The translations under genes were made by a program, and so were the position numbers. A model generated the notes under the pieces. The model was not told the DNA's origin. It saw only the letters and a list, made by a program, of their open reading frames with translations, and did not search any database. Of a stretch of DNA of 64,000 nucleotides, positions 34,989 through 45,210 are shown in pieces (the first letter of the stretch is position 1; the number at the start of each line of letters is the position of its first letter). The DNA comes from Novibacillus thermophilus (GTDB lineage: Bacteria; Bacillota; Bacilli; Thermoactinomycetales; Novibacillaceae): assembly GCF_002005165.1 (NCBI RefSeq), contig NZ_CP019699.1, forward strand, positions 1,984,001 to 2,048,000, in the 5' to 3' direction.

Positions 34989-35405
34989 TTGGTCGTAGAG
35001 ATCAGCGTGGCGGTGATCGCGGTCGCCTTTGTCGTACTCGTCGCATACATCGTAAGAGTCCTTAAAACATTCCAGGAAACACTGCAATCCGTCAACAAAA
35101 CAGTAGAGCGCATCGACGGAGACTGGGAGATGATTCGCGAGCAGTCTGTCGATTTGCTGCAGGAGACGAAGGCGCTCGCAGCAGACTTGAATCAGAAGAG
35201 CCGACAGCTGGACAGTTTGTTCGTGTCCGTGAAAGATGTGGGGAACAGTGTCAACCAAGTGTCGTCGGCTGTGGCGAGACAGGCGGAACGCCATCGGGAA
35301 CAGTTGGGAAATTTGTTGGCGATTACCAGTTTCGGGCTGGAGACGTGGCAGAAGTGGAAAGAAATGAAAAGACGCGAACCATCACCTCAAAAGGAGGATG
35401 CGTAA
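34989..35405 (+). CDS. ytxG: DUF948 family membrane protein, YtxG-like
   Basis: 138 residues. An N-terminal membrane helix (VVEISVAVIAVAFVVLVAYI) is followed by a long coiled-coil-like region with heptad hydrophobics (QSVNKTVERIDGDWEMIREQ). TTG 34989 follows AAGGAGGTG. The stop overlaps the ytxH start by one base. In Bacillus, ytxG-ytxH form a general-stress operon near aroA-ccpA, as here. Confidence 0.85.
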   Translation: MVVEISVAVIAVAFVVLVAYIVRVLKTFQETLQSVNKTVERIDGDWEMIREQSVDLLQETKALAADLNQKSRQLDSLFVSVKDVGNSVNQVSSAVARQAERHREQLGNLLAITSFGLETWQKWKEMKRREPSPQKEDA

Positions 35406-35773
35406 TGGCGAACAACGGAAAAGATTTTTGGTGTGGGACGATCGTCGGCGGCCTGATTGGGGCGGCTGCCGCCTTGCTGCTGGCACCGAAGGCAGGGCGC
35501 GACGCCCGTTCCGACCTCAACCGCCAGTGGGTGACCGTGAAAGACAAGACCCAGGAAGTCGGACGCACTGTGAAGCACAAGGCAAAAGAAGTCGGGCAAA
35601 CCGTGAGAGAACAGTCTGGTGACATCGTGGAAAAAATAGTGTACCCGAAGGGCGATTCTGGAGAAGAGATGCAAGAGGCCGTGTCCGACATGGCGGAAGT
35701 GGTGGAAGGGGCGGTCAAGGACACTGTGGCCCAAATCGAAAAAGAGAGCGAAGAAGAACGCGAACGCAAGTAG
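35405..35773 (+). CDS. ytxH: YtxH-domain general stress protein
   Basis: 122 residues. The diagnostic N-terminal YtxH segment is present: IVGGLIGAAAALLLAPKAGRDAR, a Gly/Ala-rich membrane helix with the APKAG motif. It is followed by an amphipathic, charged, repetitive region (DKTQEVGRTVKHKAKEVGQT). It is probably anchored in the membrane with a helical cytoplasmic tail. ATG 35405 is six bases after AAGGAGG. It is co-translated with ytxG. Confidence 0.88.
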   Translation: MANNGKDFWCGTIVGGLIGAAAALLLAPKAGRDARSDLNRQWVTVKDKTQEVGRTVKHKAKEVGQTVREQSGDIVEKIVYPKGDSGEEMQEAVSDMAEVVEGAVKDTVAQIEKESEEERERK

Positions 35774-35785
35774 ACGCTTCTTCAA

Positions 35786-35821
35786 TCCCATGGAACGCCA
35801 CGCTTTCGTCCATGGGACCTT
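35786..35821 (+). terminator. Terminator after ytxH
   Basis: TCCCATGGA (35786-35794) pairs perfectly with TCCATGGGA (35809-35817), followed by CCTTTTA. Confidence 0.65.
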
Positions 35822-35854
35822 TTATTCTCACACCATACGAAAGAGGAGGATCCT

Positions 35855-37393
35855 TTGTTGAGCAAAAGACAAGATACGATCAACGGGTTTCAGGCCCTTT
35901 TGGAAAAAATGTCGCACTACCAGGAGGCGCTGGCACTCATCGCCTGGGATCTGCGCACGGGCGCCCCGAAGAAAGGGGTAGAACGGCGGGCTAAAGTCAT
36001 CGGGACGCTGTCTGGAGAGCTGTTTTCCATGCAGACGTCTGACGAGATGGCGGGGTATTTAGATGCCCTGCAAGAGGCTGACAGCCAAACGCCTTTGGAT
36101 AAAGTGTTAAGGCGTTCCGTGGAAAAGGCGCGAAAAGAATTCGACAAATACCGCAAAATTCCGAAAGATATGTACCGGGAATACGTAGAGCTCCAATCCA
36201 TCGCGGAGTCGGTGTGGGAAGAAGCGAAGCCGGCCGCCGACTTCAAAAAGTTCGAACCGTATTTGGAAAAAATCGTCCGCTTCAACATCGAATTCGCCGA
36301 GTTGTGGGGTTACGAGGAAAACCGTTACGACGCTTTGCTCGATCAGTACGAGCCTGGTGTTCCCGTTTCTAAGATCGACGGCGTCTTTGCCCAGTTGAGG
36401 GAAAACATCGTCCGTCTGTTAGAAGCCGTTCAAGCTTCTCCCCACCAACCGGACACCTCGTTTATTGGACAGACGTTTCCGGTCGAAGGGCAGCGCGCCA
36501 TCGGCCGCTACATACTGGAAGAGATGGGGTACGACTTTGACGCCGGGCGCCTGGACGTGACGGTACACCCGTTTGCCATTTCTTTGAACCCGGGAGACGT
36601 GCGGGTGACGACGAAATACGACACCCGCGACTTCCGCACGGCGCTGTTCGGCACGATCCACGAAGGAGGGCACGCCCTGTACGAGCAAAACATTTCCAAA
36701 GACCTCCTCGGCACGCCACTGTGTACTGGGACATCCATGGGCATTCACGAATCCCAGTCCCTATTCTGGGAGAACTTCATCGGCAGGAGTTACGCCTTTT
36801 GGTCCCACTATTACGACAAATTGGTGGAACAGTTTCCCGAGCAGCTGAAGTCGGTGGACTTGGACGCGTTTTACAGGGGGATCAACGTGGTGAAGCCGTC
36901 CCTCATCCGCATTGAGGCCGATGAACTGACGTATGCTCTGCACATCATGGTCCGCTACGAAATTGAGAAGGGCCTGATAAACGAGGAGATTCGCGTATCC
37001 GACTTGCCTGAGATATGGAACGACAAGATGCAGGAGTACTTAGGCGTCGTGCCGTCCCACGACGGGGAAGGGGTTTTACAGGACGTGCACTGGTCTGGCG
37101 GTTCGTTCGGCTATTTCCCGTCGTACGCCCTCGGCTACATTTACGCCGCCCAGTTTCTGCACAAACTGGGGAAGGACCTCCCCGATTACGAACGATCGGT
37201 GGCAGAAGGGGACTTGTCCCCCGTGAAGGCGTGGCTTGCAGAGCATATTCACCGTCACGGTGCGATGTACGACCCGCGGGACCTGCTGCGGCGTGTAACA
37301 GGAGAAGATCTGGACGCACGCCACCTGGTCGCTTATTTGGAACAGAAGTACCGGGACGTGTACCGCATTCCAAATGAAGATAGCGAAGGTTAA
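35855..37393 (+). CDS. M32-family metallocarboxypeptidase
   Basis: 512 residues, full length for the thermostable carboxypeptidase 1 (Taq) family. The zinc motif HEGGH occurs in TIHEGGHALYEQN, with the downstream Glu in GIHESQSLFWEN; GYIYAAQ near the C-terminus is also conserved. It removes C-terminal amino acids in the cytoplasm. The start is TTG, either 35855 or 35858, behind GAGGAGGA. M32 enzymes are frequent in thermophiles and in Bacillales. Confidence 0.92.
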   Translation: MLSKRQDTINGFQALLEKMSHYQEALALIAWDLRTGAPKKGVERRAKVIGTLSGELFSMQTSDEMAGYLDALQEADSQTPLDKVLRRSVEKARKEFDKYRKIPKDMYREYVELQSIAESVWEEAKPAADFKKFEPYLEKIVRFNIEFAELWGYEENRYDALLDQYEPGVPVSKIDGVFAQLRENIVRLLEAVQASPHQPDTSFIGQTFPVEGQRAIGRYILEEMGYDFDAGRLDVTVHPFAISLNPGDVRVTTKYDTRDFRTALFGTIHEGGHALYEQNISKDLLGTPLCTGTSMGIHESQSLFWENFIGRSYAFWSHYYDKLVEQFPEQLKSVDLDAFYRGINVVKPSLIRIEADELTYALHIMVRYEIEKGLINEEIRVSDLPEIWNDKMQEYLGVVPSHDGEGVLQDVHWSGGSFGYFPSYALGYIYAAQFLHKLGKDLPDYERSVAEGDLSPVKAWLAEHIHRHGAMYDPRDLLRRVTGEDLDARHLVAYLEQKYRDVYRIPNEDSEG

Positions 37394-37416
37394 GGAATTG
37401 TCCCAATAGCCTCACG

Positions 37417-37442
37417 CCCCCACCCGGCCGGGTGGGGGTTTT
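37417..37442 (+). terminator. Strong intrinsic terminator after the M32 peptidase
   Basis: CCCCCACCCGG (37417-37427) pairs directly with CCGGGTGGGGG (37428-37438), followed by four Ts. Confidence 0.85.
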
Positions 37443-37497
37443 AACATGTCGAAAAACGTCACTTGTCAAAGGAATGACAGTCTGTTAATAATGGAAC

Positions 37498-37524
37498 TGA
37501 AACAACACGTCAATATTCAGCGTT
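37498..37524 (+). promoter_or_regulatory. Possible ECF-sigma autoregulatory promoter
   Basis: TGAAAC (37498-37503), a 17-base spacer and CGTT (37521-37524) resemble Bacillus ECF promoters (TGAAAC, 16-17 bases, CGTA/CGTC). It lies about 110 bases upstream of the ECF sigma gene, where autoregulation would be expected. It is a match by eye only. Confidence 0.4.
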
Positions 37525-37632
37525 AAGTAGGACGAGTGGGATTGATCATTCCGCAAGTTCATACATAATAGATTGTTTAGTTGATGGAATACGTTGGGTC
37601 ATCATCTTTTTTCATTCATTTAGGAGGTTCTT

Positions 37633-38172
37633 ATGAAATCCGAAAAGTCGGCACTTTTATATCCGAAAGCTGTGACGGATGAATTTATGGAGCGGATACA
37701 ACAACACAGTCGCTATCTGTACAATATCGCTTACCGCTTGACAGGAAATACAGAGGACGCGAAAGATTTAACCCAGGAAACGATGTGGCAGGCACACTGC
37801 AAATCACACAAGTACGTGTATGAAAAGTCCTTGAAAGCCTGGTTGAGAACGATGATGACGAACCGCTTCCGCGATCAGAAGCGGAAGAAAAGTTTAAAAC
37901 TGGTGGCACTGGAAGACGCGTTCATCGTCTCCAACCCGACGTCTTCTCACATGCAATCAGTGGAAGAACAAGTGGAACAACGCATCATGTTGGACAAAGT
38001 GAAGGAAGAGATCGCGAAACTCCCGGACATATACAAACGGGTCATCGTGCTGCGCCATTTTGAAGGATTGACGTACGCCGAAATTAGCGAGCAATTGGAC
38101 ATTCCCGAAGGGACGGTGAAAACACAGCTATTCCGCGCCCGCCGGATGTTGAGAGACCGTATGGCTGAATAA
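37633..38172 (+). CDS. ECF-type RNA polymerase sigma factor
   Basis: 179 residues with sigma region 2 (YNIAYRLTGNTEDAKDLTQE, then AWLRTMMTNRFRDQKR) and region 4 (LTYAEISEQLDIPEGTVKTQ, LFRARRMLRD). There is no region 1 or 3, as in the ECF group. It directs polymerase to stress promoters and is presumably held inactive by the anti-sigma factor encoded 22 bases downstream. A good AGGAGG site precedes the ATG. Confidence 0.92.
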   Translation: MKSEKSALLYPKAVTDEFMERIQQHSRYLYNIAYRLTGNTEDAKDLTQETMWQAHCKSHKYVYEKSLKAWLRTMMTNRFRDQKRKKSLKLVALEDAFIVSNPTSSHMQSVEEQVEQRIMLDKVKEEIAKLPDIYKRVIVLRHFEGLTYAEISEQLDIPEGTVKTQLFRARRMLRDRMAE

Positions 38173-38194
38173 CGTCGTGCTCCAGTAGAAAAGG

Positions 38195-38947
38195 ATGAAC
38201 CGCATGTCTTGCCGAGAATACGACCATTACATACAACTGTACGTCGATCAGGAAATTAGCGAAGCAGATCGGCGTAAGCTGTTGGAACACACAAGGACTT
38301 GCCCTGCGTGTCGACGTGAATTGAAAGAGATGGTCGCCCTCGTCTCGTCTATGGAAGACGTTCAGCAGGAAATTCGAAAAGAAGCGCCCTTCCAGTTTAA
38401 CGGGCTATTTAAATGGGTGGCGGTCTGCACCGTGGCGGTCTCGTTCGCTTACCTGGTCATCCCCTTTACAAAGCAGTCCCTTTTTGTAAAGGACGATCCC
38501 ATTCCAGTTCAGCCGATGCAACATTCTGTTTTAGTGCTGGCTGGTCAGGAAGAGACGCTGCACATTCCACAGGACGACTCTATCCGCATTGTGCACCCTG
38601 AACAGTGGAGTGAAGAACTGTACAAGTCCGAGGCGGCTCTCGTCTATCCCAGTGCGTACTCGTTCCTTTTGGAAAAGAGCCGGCCGTGGAGCGACTACAC
38701 GAAGCGTTTCGTATTCGTTCGCGTCCCCGACGAACAAACGTTGGCATCACTGCTCACTTACATCGGGACGAAGGTGGAAAGTTTGAAAGGGTTAAGCGAT
38801 ATCCAGTACCCCACCTCGATCATGATTAACCTTGACGAAACAATCGAGTACGAGACATTCGCCTTTCCAGAGAAAGAACGGGACATCTCCAACCTGTTTG
38901 AGCGCATATCCAGCGAACCGTCTGTTTCCGAGCCGCGGTTGCACTAA
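38195..38947 (+). CDS. Zinc-finger anti-sigma factor, membrane-bound
   Basis: 250 residues. The N-terminal ZAS/zf-HC2 domain has SCREYDHYIQLYVDQE and the H-x3-C-x2-C motif in LEHTRTCPAC. One transmembrane helix (KWVAVCTVAVSFAYLVI) leads to an extracytoplasmic domain of about 160 residues with no recognised family. It should sequester the upstream ECF sigma factor at the membrane and release it on an envelope signal. Confidence 0.88.
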   Translation: MNRMSCREYDHYIQLYVDQEISEADRRKLLEHTRTCPACRRELKEMVALVSSMEDVQQEIRKEAPFQFNGLFKWVAVCTVAVSFAYLVIPFTKQSLFVKDDPIPVQPMQHSVLVLAGQEETLHIPQDDSIRIVHPEQWSEELYKSEAALVYPSAYSFLLEKSRPWSDYTKRFVFVRVPDEQTLASLLTYIGTKVESLKGLSDIQYPTSIMINLDETIEYETFAFPEKERDISNLFERISSEPSVSEPRLH

Positions 38948-38989
38948 TTTTGTCTCATTTTGGGGTAGCCAACCAGGGGAAACGTAAGC

Positions 38990-38995
38990 TATAAT
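38990..38995 (+). promoter_or_regulatory. -10 element of aroA
   Basis: A perfect TATAAT 31 bases upstream of the aroA start. The -35 is poor. Confidence 0.55.
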
Positions 38996-39026
38996 GACAG
39001 AAAGCTTACGGGAGGGTTTGCACCAT

Positions 39027-40118
39027 ATGGCGCACGACAGGTTGGAAGAACTGAGGAAAGAATTAGATAAGCTCAACTTGGACATATTGGACGCGATCAC
39101 GAAACGCGCCACCATCGTACAGGAAATCGGGAAGGTTAAGGCGAAGCAGGGGATAGACAAGTTCGACCCCATCCGCGAGAAAAAAATGCTGGACGAATTA
39201 GTGGCCAAAAACAACGGACCGTTTGACGACAACACGGTACGTTATTTATTTAAACAGATTTTTAAAGCGTCACTGGAGTTGCAGCAAAACGATCAGAAAA
39301 AAGTGTTGCTAGTGAGCCGCAAAGAGCATACTGAGGACACCGTGGTCAAGGTCGGAGGCGAAGAAGTCGGAAATGGCCACAACATGATGATTGCCGGTCC
39401 CTGTTCCGTCGAAAGTGAGGAGCAAGTGCGCGAAGTGGCGAAGTCGCTCAAGCGCATGGGGGTCCCGTTTTTGCGGGGCGGAGCATTTAAACCGCGTACG
39501 TCCCCGTACGATTTCCAGGGTCTCGGTGAGAAAGGCTTAAAGATATTGCGCAAAGTGGCGGACGAATTCGGATTGAAGATCGTCAGCGAGATCGTCTCCC
39601 CGGAACACGTCTCGTTTGCGACGGACTACGTGGACGTCATCCAGATCGGCGCCCGCAACATGCAAAACTTCGAACTGTTGAAACGGGTCGGAACAGTGTC
39701 GACACCCGTGCTGTTGAAGCGGGGGATGTCGGCGACGATTGAAGAGTTCATGTTCGCTGCCGAGTACATCGTGTCACAAGGCAACAGGCAAGTGATGCTG
39801 TGTGAGCGGGGCATTCGCACTTACGAAAAAGCGACGCGCAATACGCTGGACATCTCGGCCGTGCCAATCTTAAAACAGGAAACACACTTGCCGGTCATCG
39901 TGGACATCACCCACTCCACAGGGCGGCGGGACATCTTGCTCCCTATCGCCAAGTCAGCCCTCGCAGCAGGGGCGGACGGCATCATGGTGGAAGTGCACCC
40001 CGAGCCGGCTGTCGCCCTTTCCGATGCGAAGCAGCAAATCAACATTCCCCAGTTCGAACAGTTGACGCAGGCACTGTACGACTCCGGTCTCTTGCACATG
40101 CCGACGAAAGTGTCTTAA
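39027..40118 (+). CDS. aroA: Bifunctional chorismate mutase / DAHP synthase
   Basis: 363 residues. Residues 1-90 are an AroQ-type chorismate mutase ([33 protein letters not shown]). Residues about 105-360 are a type I-beta DAHP synthase ([38 protein letters not shown]). It makes DAHP at the head of the shikimate pathway, with the mutase domain acting as a feedback sensor, as in B. subtilis AroA(G). ATG 39027 follows GGGAGG. It is next to ccpA, as in Bacillus. Confidence 0.94.
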   Translation: MAHDRLEELRKELDKLNLDILDAITKRATIVQEIGKVKAKQGIDKFDPIREKKMLDELVAKNNGPFDDNTVRYLFKQIFKASLELQQNDQKKVLLVSRKEHTEDTVVKVGGEEVGNGHNMMIAGPCSVESEEQVREVAKSLKRMGVPFLRGGAFKPRTSPYDFQGLGEKGLKILRKVADEFGLKIVSEIVSPEHVSFATDYVDVIQIGARNMQNFELLKRVGTVSTPVLLKRGMSATIEEFMFAAEYIVSQGNRQVMLCERGIRTYEKATRNTLDISAVPILKQETHLPVIVDITHSTGRRDILLPIAKSALAAGADGIMVEVHPEPAVALSDAKQQINIPQFEQLTQALYDSGLLHMPTKVS

Positions 40119-40163
40119 AATGGGAAAACTCCCCATGTCCTTTCAATGTTGCAGCAGAGAGGC

Positions 40164-40199
40164 GCGAAAGGGGATTGAATCGAACAGTCCCCTTTTCGC
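40164..40199 (+). terminator. Terminator between aroA and ccpA
   Basis: GCGAAAGGGGA (40164-40174) pairs with TCCCCTTTTCGC (40188-40199), leaving one bulged base. The T-run is within the right arm. Confidence 0.6.
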
Positions 40200-40318
40200 C
40201 GCCAGTAGATTTTCATATTTTTTTCACAAAGTATTGAAAGGAAATGAATAGGAAATGATAGAATTAAGTCAGTGTAACTGAAATAGCTTACAAACAACAT
40301 GTGTTGTGTTGTATATGA

Positions 40319-40333
40319 ATGAAAACGAATGAA
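40319..40333 (+). promoter_or_regulatory. Weak cre-like site before ccpA
   Basis: ATGAAAACGAATGAA matches the cre consensus in its left half and departs from it at two positions in the right half. Autoregulation by CcpA would be plausible. Low confidence. Confidence 0.25.
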
Positions 40334-40350
40334 AATGGAGAGAGCGCATT

Positions 40351-41364
40351 ATGCCAGTCACCATTTACGATGTGGCCCGTGAAGCCGGCGTCTCCATGGC
40401 CACCGTCTCACGGGTTGTCAACCAAAATCCAAACGTCAAACCGACAACGCGAAAAAAAGTGCTGGACGCCATCGAACGGTTAGGGTACCGGCCGAACGCC
40501 GTGGCCCGCGGATTGGCCAGCAAAAAGACGACGACCGTCGGAGTCGTCATTCCCGACATATCCGGTTCGTTCTTTGCCGAAGTCGCTCGGGGGATTGAAG
40601 ACATTGCCAACATGTACAATTACAACATCATCCTGTGCAATTCCGACGAACAAAAAGAGAAAGAGCTGCGCCTTATCAATACATTGCTCGAAAAGCAAGT
40701 GGACGGGCTGTTATTTATGGGAAACGAGGTGACCGAAGACCATAAAGAAGCGTTCGGTACCGCTTCGGTTCCAATCGTCCTGACGGCGACGTACGACGAC
40801 GAGAACCGCTGGCCCTCCGTCAACATCGACAACAAACAGGCCGCAGTGGATGCGACGACATTGCTCCTCGACGAAGGACACCGACACGTCGCCCTCATTA
40901 CCGGCCCGCTCACCCACCCGGTCAACGGCTTTCCCCGTTACCAAGGTTACCGGGAGGCCTTGGAAGCAAAAGGAGTACCTTTTGACGAGAAATACGTTCG
41001 TGTTGGGGATTACCGCTATCAGTCAGGGATGGAGGCGATGCGGGAGCTGTTGGCACTGGACGAGCCGCCCACTGCCGTATTTGCCGCCAGTGACGAGATG
41101 GCCGTCGGCGTCATCCACGCCGTACAAGATGCGGGAAAACGTGTACCTGAAGACATATCTGTCATCGGCTTCGACAACATTAACATTTCGTCGATGGTGC
41201 GTCCGCTGCTGAGCACGATTGCCCAACCGATGTACGACATTGGCGCCGTCTCGATGCGGTTGCTCACCAAACTGATGAATAAAGAAGAAGTGGAAGACCC
41301 CCACGTCATTTTGCAACACGAGCTCGTCTTGCGTCAGTCGACCAAAACCCAAGCGGGCGAGTAA
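40351..41364 (+). CDS. ccpA: Catabolite control protein A (LacI family)
   Basis: 337 residues. The N-terminal helix-turn-helix is [20 protein letters not shown] with hinge [18 protein letters not shown]. The periplasmic-binding-like core includes [28 protein letters not shown], where CcpA proteins contact HPr-Ser-P, and [20 protein letters not shown]. It is the global regulator of carbon catabolite repression and is the likely ligand of the cre site in rbsA. Its position after aroA is conserved in Bacillus. Confidence 0.92.
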   Translation: MPVTIYDVAREAGVSMATVSRVVNQNPNVKPTTRKKVLDAIERLGYRPNAVARGLASKKTTTVGVVIPDISGSFFAEVARGIEDIANMYNYNIILCNSDEQKEKELRLINTLLEKQVDGLLFMGNEVTEDHKEAFGTASVPIVLTATYDDENRWPSVNIDNKQAAVDATTLLLDEGHRHVALITGPLTHPVNGFPRYQGYREALEAKGVPFDEKYVRVGDYRYQSGMEAMRELLALDEPPTAVFAASDEMAVGVIHAVQDAGKRVPEDISVIGFDNINISSMVRPLLSTIAQPMYDIGAVSMRLLTKLMNKEEVEDPHVILQHELVLRQSTKTQAGE

Positions 41365-41451
41365 ACCGTTACGGGTGAAGGTGAGACGAGACGGAGTTTG
41401 GTGCGGGACTGATCGGAAGATCAAGGGGAAGAGTGGAGAGAGTGAAGAGGC

Positions 41452-41485
41452 AAAGGAGCCCCTGCTTAAGAGGAGGCTCCTTTTT
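41452..41485. terminator. Bidirectional terminator between ccpA and the LLM oxidoreductase
   Basis: AAAGGAGCC (41452-41460) pairs perfectly with GGCTCCTTT (41475-41483), followed by TT on the plus strand. It overlaps the last codons of the minus-strand gene. Confidence 0.75.
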
Positions 41486-42506
41486 GCGTGAGTTCCCGCT
41501 TAACCACCGGTGCCACTTCAGTACCTAACAGTTCGATGGCCCGCAACACCTTTTTGTGCGGCAGCGTCCCGACGGTCAGCTGTAAAAGAAAACGGTCGTG
41601 ACCGAAAATCTCATGTTGGAAAAGGATTTTTTCAATCACGTCCTGGGGACTGCCGACGAAGTCAGCCCCCCGCAGCGAGCGGGAAAACTCGAACTGTTCA
41701 CGCGTCATGGGGGCCCAGCCCCGCTCTCGCCCGATGCGGTCCATCATCATTTTAAACGCGGGAAACGCGGTGTCCGCTGCCTTTTGCGACGTCTCGGCAA
41801 TAAAGCCGTGGGAGTTGATGCTGAGACGCGGCGTTTTATGTCCTGCTTCCCGGGCGGCCTCCCGATGAAACTGGACGAACGGGGCGAACCGTTCCGGCAT
41901 CCCGCCGATAATCCCCAACGCCATCGGTAGGCCGAACTTGCCGGCGCGTATGGCGGACTCGGGTGTGCCGCCGACAGCGACCCAGACAGGCAGCGGGCGT
42001 TCAGGCCGGGGGTAAACGCCGCGGTCGTCCAGCGGCGGACGGTGTTTTCCTTTCCACGTGATACGCTCAGATTCGCGCAACTTTAGGAGCAGCTGAAGTT
42101 TCTCCTCGAACAGGTCGTTGTAGTCGTTCAGATCGTAGCCAAACAGGGGAAAAGACTCGATGAACGAGCCGCGCCCGACCATAATCTCGGCCCGCCCCTG
42201 GGAGATAAGGTCCAAAGTGGCAAACTGCTGAAAGACTCGGACCGGATCGTCAGAGCTGAGGACCGTCACCGCACTCGTCAACCGGATCTGCTTCGTCCGT
42301 TCGGCTGCAGCGGCCAACACAATGGCCGGAGCAGAAACGGTATAATCGGGCCGGTGATGCTCCCCGACGCCGAACACGTCCAGACCGACTTGGTCGGCGA
42401 GTTCGATTTCTTCCAGCAAGCGCCGCAGCCGCTCGCCTGGACTGATGAGTTGCCCCGTTTCCGGATCAGTGGTGCGCTCTCCAAAAGTGTAAATACCGAT
42501 TTCCAA
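41466..42506 (-). CDS. LLM-class (luciferase-like) flavin-dependent oxidoreductase
   Basis: 346 residues of the bacterial luciferase TIM-barrel family. Visible features are [49 protein letters not shown] and [10 protein letters not shown]. It uses F420 or reduced FMN to oxidise a small substrate that cannot be predicted. The start on the minus strand follows AAGGAGG. It is a single gene with a strong terminator and borders the CRISPR region. Confidence 0.88.
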   Translation of the reverse strand: MEIGIYTFGERTTDPETGQLISPGERLRRLLEEIELADQVGLDVFGVGEHHRPDYTVSAPAIVLAAAAERTKQIRLTSAVTVLSSDDPVRVFQQFATLDLISQGRAEIMVGRGSFIESFPLFGYDLNDYNDLFEEKLQLLLKLRESERITWKGKHRPPLDDRGVYPRPERPLPVWVAVGGTPESAIRAGKFGLPMALGIIGGMPERFAPFVQFHREAAREAGHKTPRLSINSHGFIAETSQKAADTAFPAFKMMMDRIGRERGWAPMTREQFEFSRSLRGADFVGSPQDVIEKILFQHEIFGHDRFLLQLTVGTLPHKKVLRAIELLGTEVAPVVKRELTQKGASS

Positions 42507-42632
42507 CGGGTGATGCCTCCTTGTCTATCGCAACCGCTATACCTCGATAATGCGCGGATACCGCGAGTTACGCGTTGGCACTAAATGTATCCGTCTTGTC
42601 GCGGTTTGTCAAGGGCGGGGTGTGGGACAAAT

Positions 42633-42821
42633 ATGTCGTCGATCAGGAGTCGCGCCAAAACCCTGGGGGATCGACGACATCGTTTTCGGCATCAACAACC
42701 CGTACGATTACGCTTTGTACCAAGGCTTTACTAGTATTAAGTACAGAAAATACTTCCAATGATGCTTTAAAACCGCTACAATGAATATAGGGAATTAATG
42801 TTTTTTAAAGGGAAAAAATGG
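42633..42821 (+). promoter_or_regulatory. Leader of CRISPR array 1 with conserved palindromic element
   Basis: This stretch immediately precedes the first repeat. At 42633-42680 is a 48-base element with complementary ends, ATGTCGTCGATC and GATCGACGACAT; 41 of its 48 bases recur at the same distance before array 2. A promoter-like pair follows: TTCCAA (42754-42759), 17 bases, TACAAT (42777-42782), also shared. The AT-rich end runs to the first repeat. It probably drives pre-crRNA transcription and marks the site of spacer insertion. The gap 42507-42632 holds nothing recognisable besides the LLM gene's upstream region. Confidence 0.7.
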
Positions 42822-44987
42822 GTTTGTAGCTTACCTATAAGGAATGGAAACCTTTCCCAAGTCAATAGACGCCGGGTGGTTAGACGGCAGTTTGTAGCTT
42901 ACCTATAAGGAATGGAAACATTCAATTCTGGAATGATACCCAAGTAAGTATTATACCAGTTTGTAGCTTACCTATAAGGAATGGAAACAGGCCACGGTTT
43001 TTTTTCCTTATGTGCTTTCCTTGCGTTTGTAGCTTACCTATAAGGAATGGAAACACGTGTAATTACATGTAATGTATAATAAAGATAACGTTTGTAGCTT
43101 ACCTATAAGGAATGGAAACAAAACTGCGTCAAATTTCCTTGCGAATCAAAATCAACAGTTTGTAGCTTACCTATAAGGAATGGAAACAAATAAAATTCAA
43201 GTTTAAACATCTTCATCATCCTTTCGTTTGTAGCTTACCTATAAGGAATGGAAACACACAAAAAAAGGGAGGGGCGAACCCTCCCTACCTTTGTTTGTAG
43301 CTTACCTATAAGGAATGGAAACAGTTCTCCCGCATGATGTTTGAACGGCTCAAACATAGTTTGTAGCTTACCTATAAGGAATGGAAACTGGTATAGTCGA
43401 AATATGGATGGCCGGGGAACAATCGTTTGTAGCTTACCTATAAGGAATGGAAACTGCGAAAGTTGATGAGCGAACACAACATCCCGATCAGGTTTGTAGC
43501 TTACCTATAAGGAATGGAAACGGAACACCTGTAGATGGCGTGATCAGCCGTCCGTCGTTTGTAGCTTACCTATAAGGAATGGAAACCACCAAAAGCGCAA
43601 GAAGCATAATCGTTTCGGCCATGTTTGTAGCTTACCTATAAGGAATGGAAACTCCGTGGCCGGAAGCCGCAAGCCTTGCAGCCCCAGCGTTTGTAGCTTA
43701 CCTATAAGGAATGGAAACAAGAAGTGGAGCGGGAAGCGACCCCGACGCTGACGGGAGGTTTGTAGCTTACCTATAAGGAATGGAAACATGATTGGCATAA
43801 AGCACAAAAAGATAAAGGCGTAACGTTTGTAGCTTACCTATAAGGAATGGAAACTGGTTTCTCCCCATATCCGCTTACGTTCGGCGTATGCTCGTTTGTA
43901 GCTTACCTATAAGGAATGGAAACCACAAAAAGAAAAAGAAGTCAGTTAGGAGGGGAGGACAGTTTGTAGCTTACCTATAAGGAATGGAAACACCCGTAAA
44001 TCCCGTCATGAAAACATCCAACACAATGTGTTTGTAGCTTACCTATAAGGAATGGAAACGGCGTATATGGATAAAAATAAAGTGAATCACGAACGTTTGT
44101 AGCTTACCTATAAGGAATGGAAACCCTCATCGCGGCAACAGCGGTCATGGTTCCGATTGTCGTGTTTGTAGCTTACCTATAAGGAATGGAAACTCCGTCC
44201 CGTCCCGCTTGGATATGCAGGACAGCGGACGTTTGTAGCTTGCCTATAAGGAATGGAAACGGAACACCTGTAGATGGCGTGATCAGCCGTCCGTCGTTTG
44301 TAGCTTACCTATAAGGAATGGAAACACTCATTTGCTGGGTGATGGCCAACCGGGTAGGGCATGAGTTTGTAGCTTACCTATAAGGAATGGAAACCCGCCC
44401 CCGCCTCGACTACACGGTCGAAGCGGTTGCGGAGTTTGTAGCTTACCTATAAGGAATGGAAACTAACGGTATTCCCCTCGCATCACTGCGATAAAGGATG
44501 GTTTGTAGCTTACCTATAAGGAATGGAAACACTTCCAAAAACCCTACCCACGCTATTTCCTCGCGCGGGTTTGTAGCTTACCTATAAGGAATGGAAACTT
44601 TGGTCTCGCCATTTCCTCTCACCCCTCGTATTCGTTTGTAGCTTACCTATAAGGAATGGAAACCTAAATACCGAGAAAACACGTTATACGGAAGCTTGGG
44701 TTTGTAGCTTACCTATAAGGAATGGAAACCACCCTGCTTGACTTCAAATACCGTTGCGACAAACGTTTGTAGCTTACCTATAAGGAATGGAAACGTAACG
44801 TTTCTTCGCCGATAACGATAAGGTCGTCGAGTTTGTAGTTTACCTATAAGGAATGGAAACCGTGACGAGGACAATGTCCGTCTGCAAGGAACGTCCGTTT
44901 GTAGAATACCTATAAGGAATGGAAACGTCATAAAAGACATCTTTATATCCCATGCCGTTCAGATAGTTTGTAGCTTACCTATAAGGA
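42822..44987 (+). CRISPR. CRISPR array 1: 33 repeats, 32 spacers
   Basis: The repeats are 30 bases, beginning GTTTGTAGCTTACC and ending GGAATGGAAAC, with TATAAGG in between. Spacers are about 34-39 bases. The leader is on the left: repeats degrade at the right end (44831 has GTAGTTT, 44897 has GTAGAATACC, and the last, 44966-44987, is truncated). Repeat 22 (44231) carries TTGCC. The spacer after it (44261-44295) is identical to that at 43522-43556. The expected 5' handle of crRNAs is AUGGAAAC. A weak stem CCT/AGG surrounds the central ATA. Long minus-strand frames through the array are repeat artefacts. Confidence 0.98.
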
Positions 44988-44992
44988 TTAAG

Positions 44993-45032
44993 CGCCCTCT
45001 TGACGCACTCGCGGCGTGAGGGTGTATTTTTT
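44993..45032 (+). terminator. Terminator after CRISPR array 1
   Basis: CGCCCTC (44993-44999) pairs with GAGGGTG (45018-45024, one G-U), with an inner ACGC/GCGT stem, followed by TA and six Ts. It should end the pre-crRNA and separate it from the cas operon. Confidence 0.7.
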
Positions 45033-45104
45033 ACAGAGCGGGTGCGTTCAATGTATTTCAAAAAATGCTCGCCGAACTGATGTTTGATGACCGAATTTGA
45101 CAGG

Positions 45105-45134
45105 TTGTATCTAGTAAAATGAAAAAAGTATAAA
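45105..45134 (+). promoter_or_regulatory. Possible promoter of the type I-B cas operon
   Basis: TTGTAT (45105-45110), 18 bases, TATAAA (45129-45134), in an AT-rich gap 77 bases before the cas6 start. Only a moderate match. Confidence 0.35.
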
Positions 45135-45210
45135 AAAGGACTTTGGACCTAAGTGGCGAATAATAAATATATCTTCTAAGTTATTCCAATTGATAAAAGG
45201 AGTAGATTGT

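Noticed and set aside
33986-35065. Plus-strand 359-codon open frame
   Set aside because: It lies antisense to the dehydrogenase and the small RHH-like gene, both with good ribosome sites and family matches. Its composition is that of a shadow frame.
43235-43807. Minus-strand frames with repeated PFLIGKLQT peptides across array 1
   Set aside because: The peptide is the translation of the CRISPR repeat; the frames have no ribosome site and arise because some repeat-plus-spacer units keep frame.
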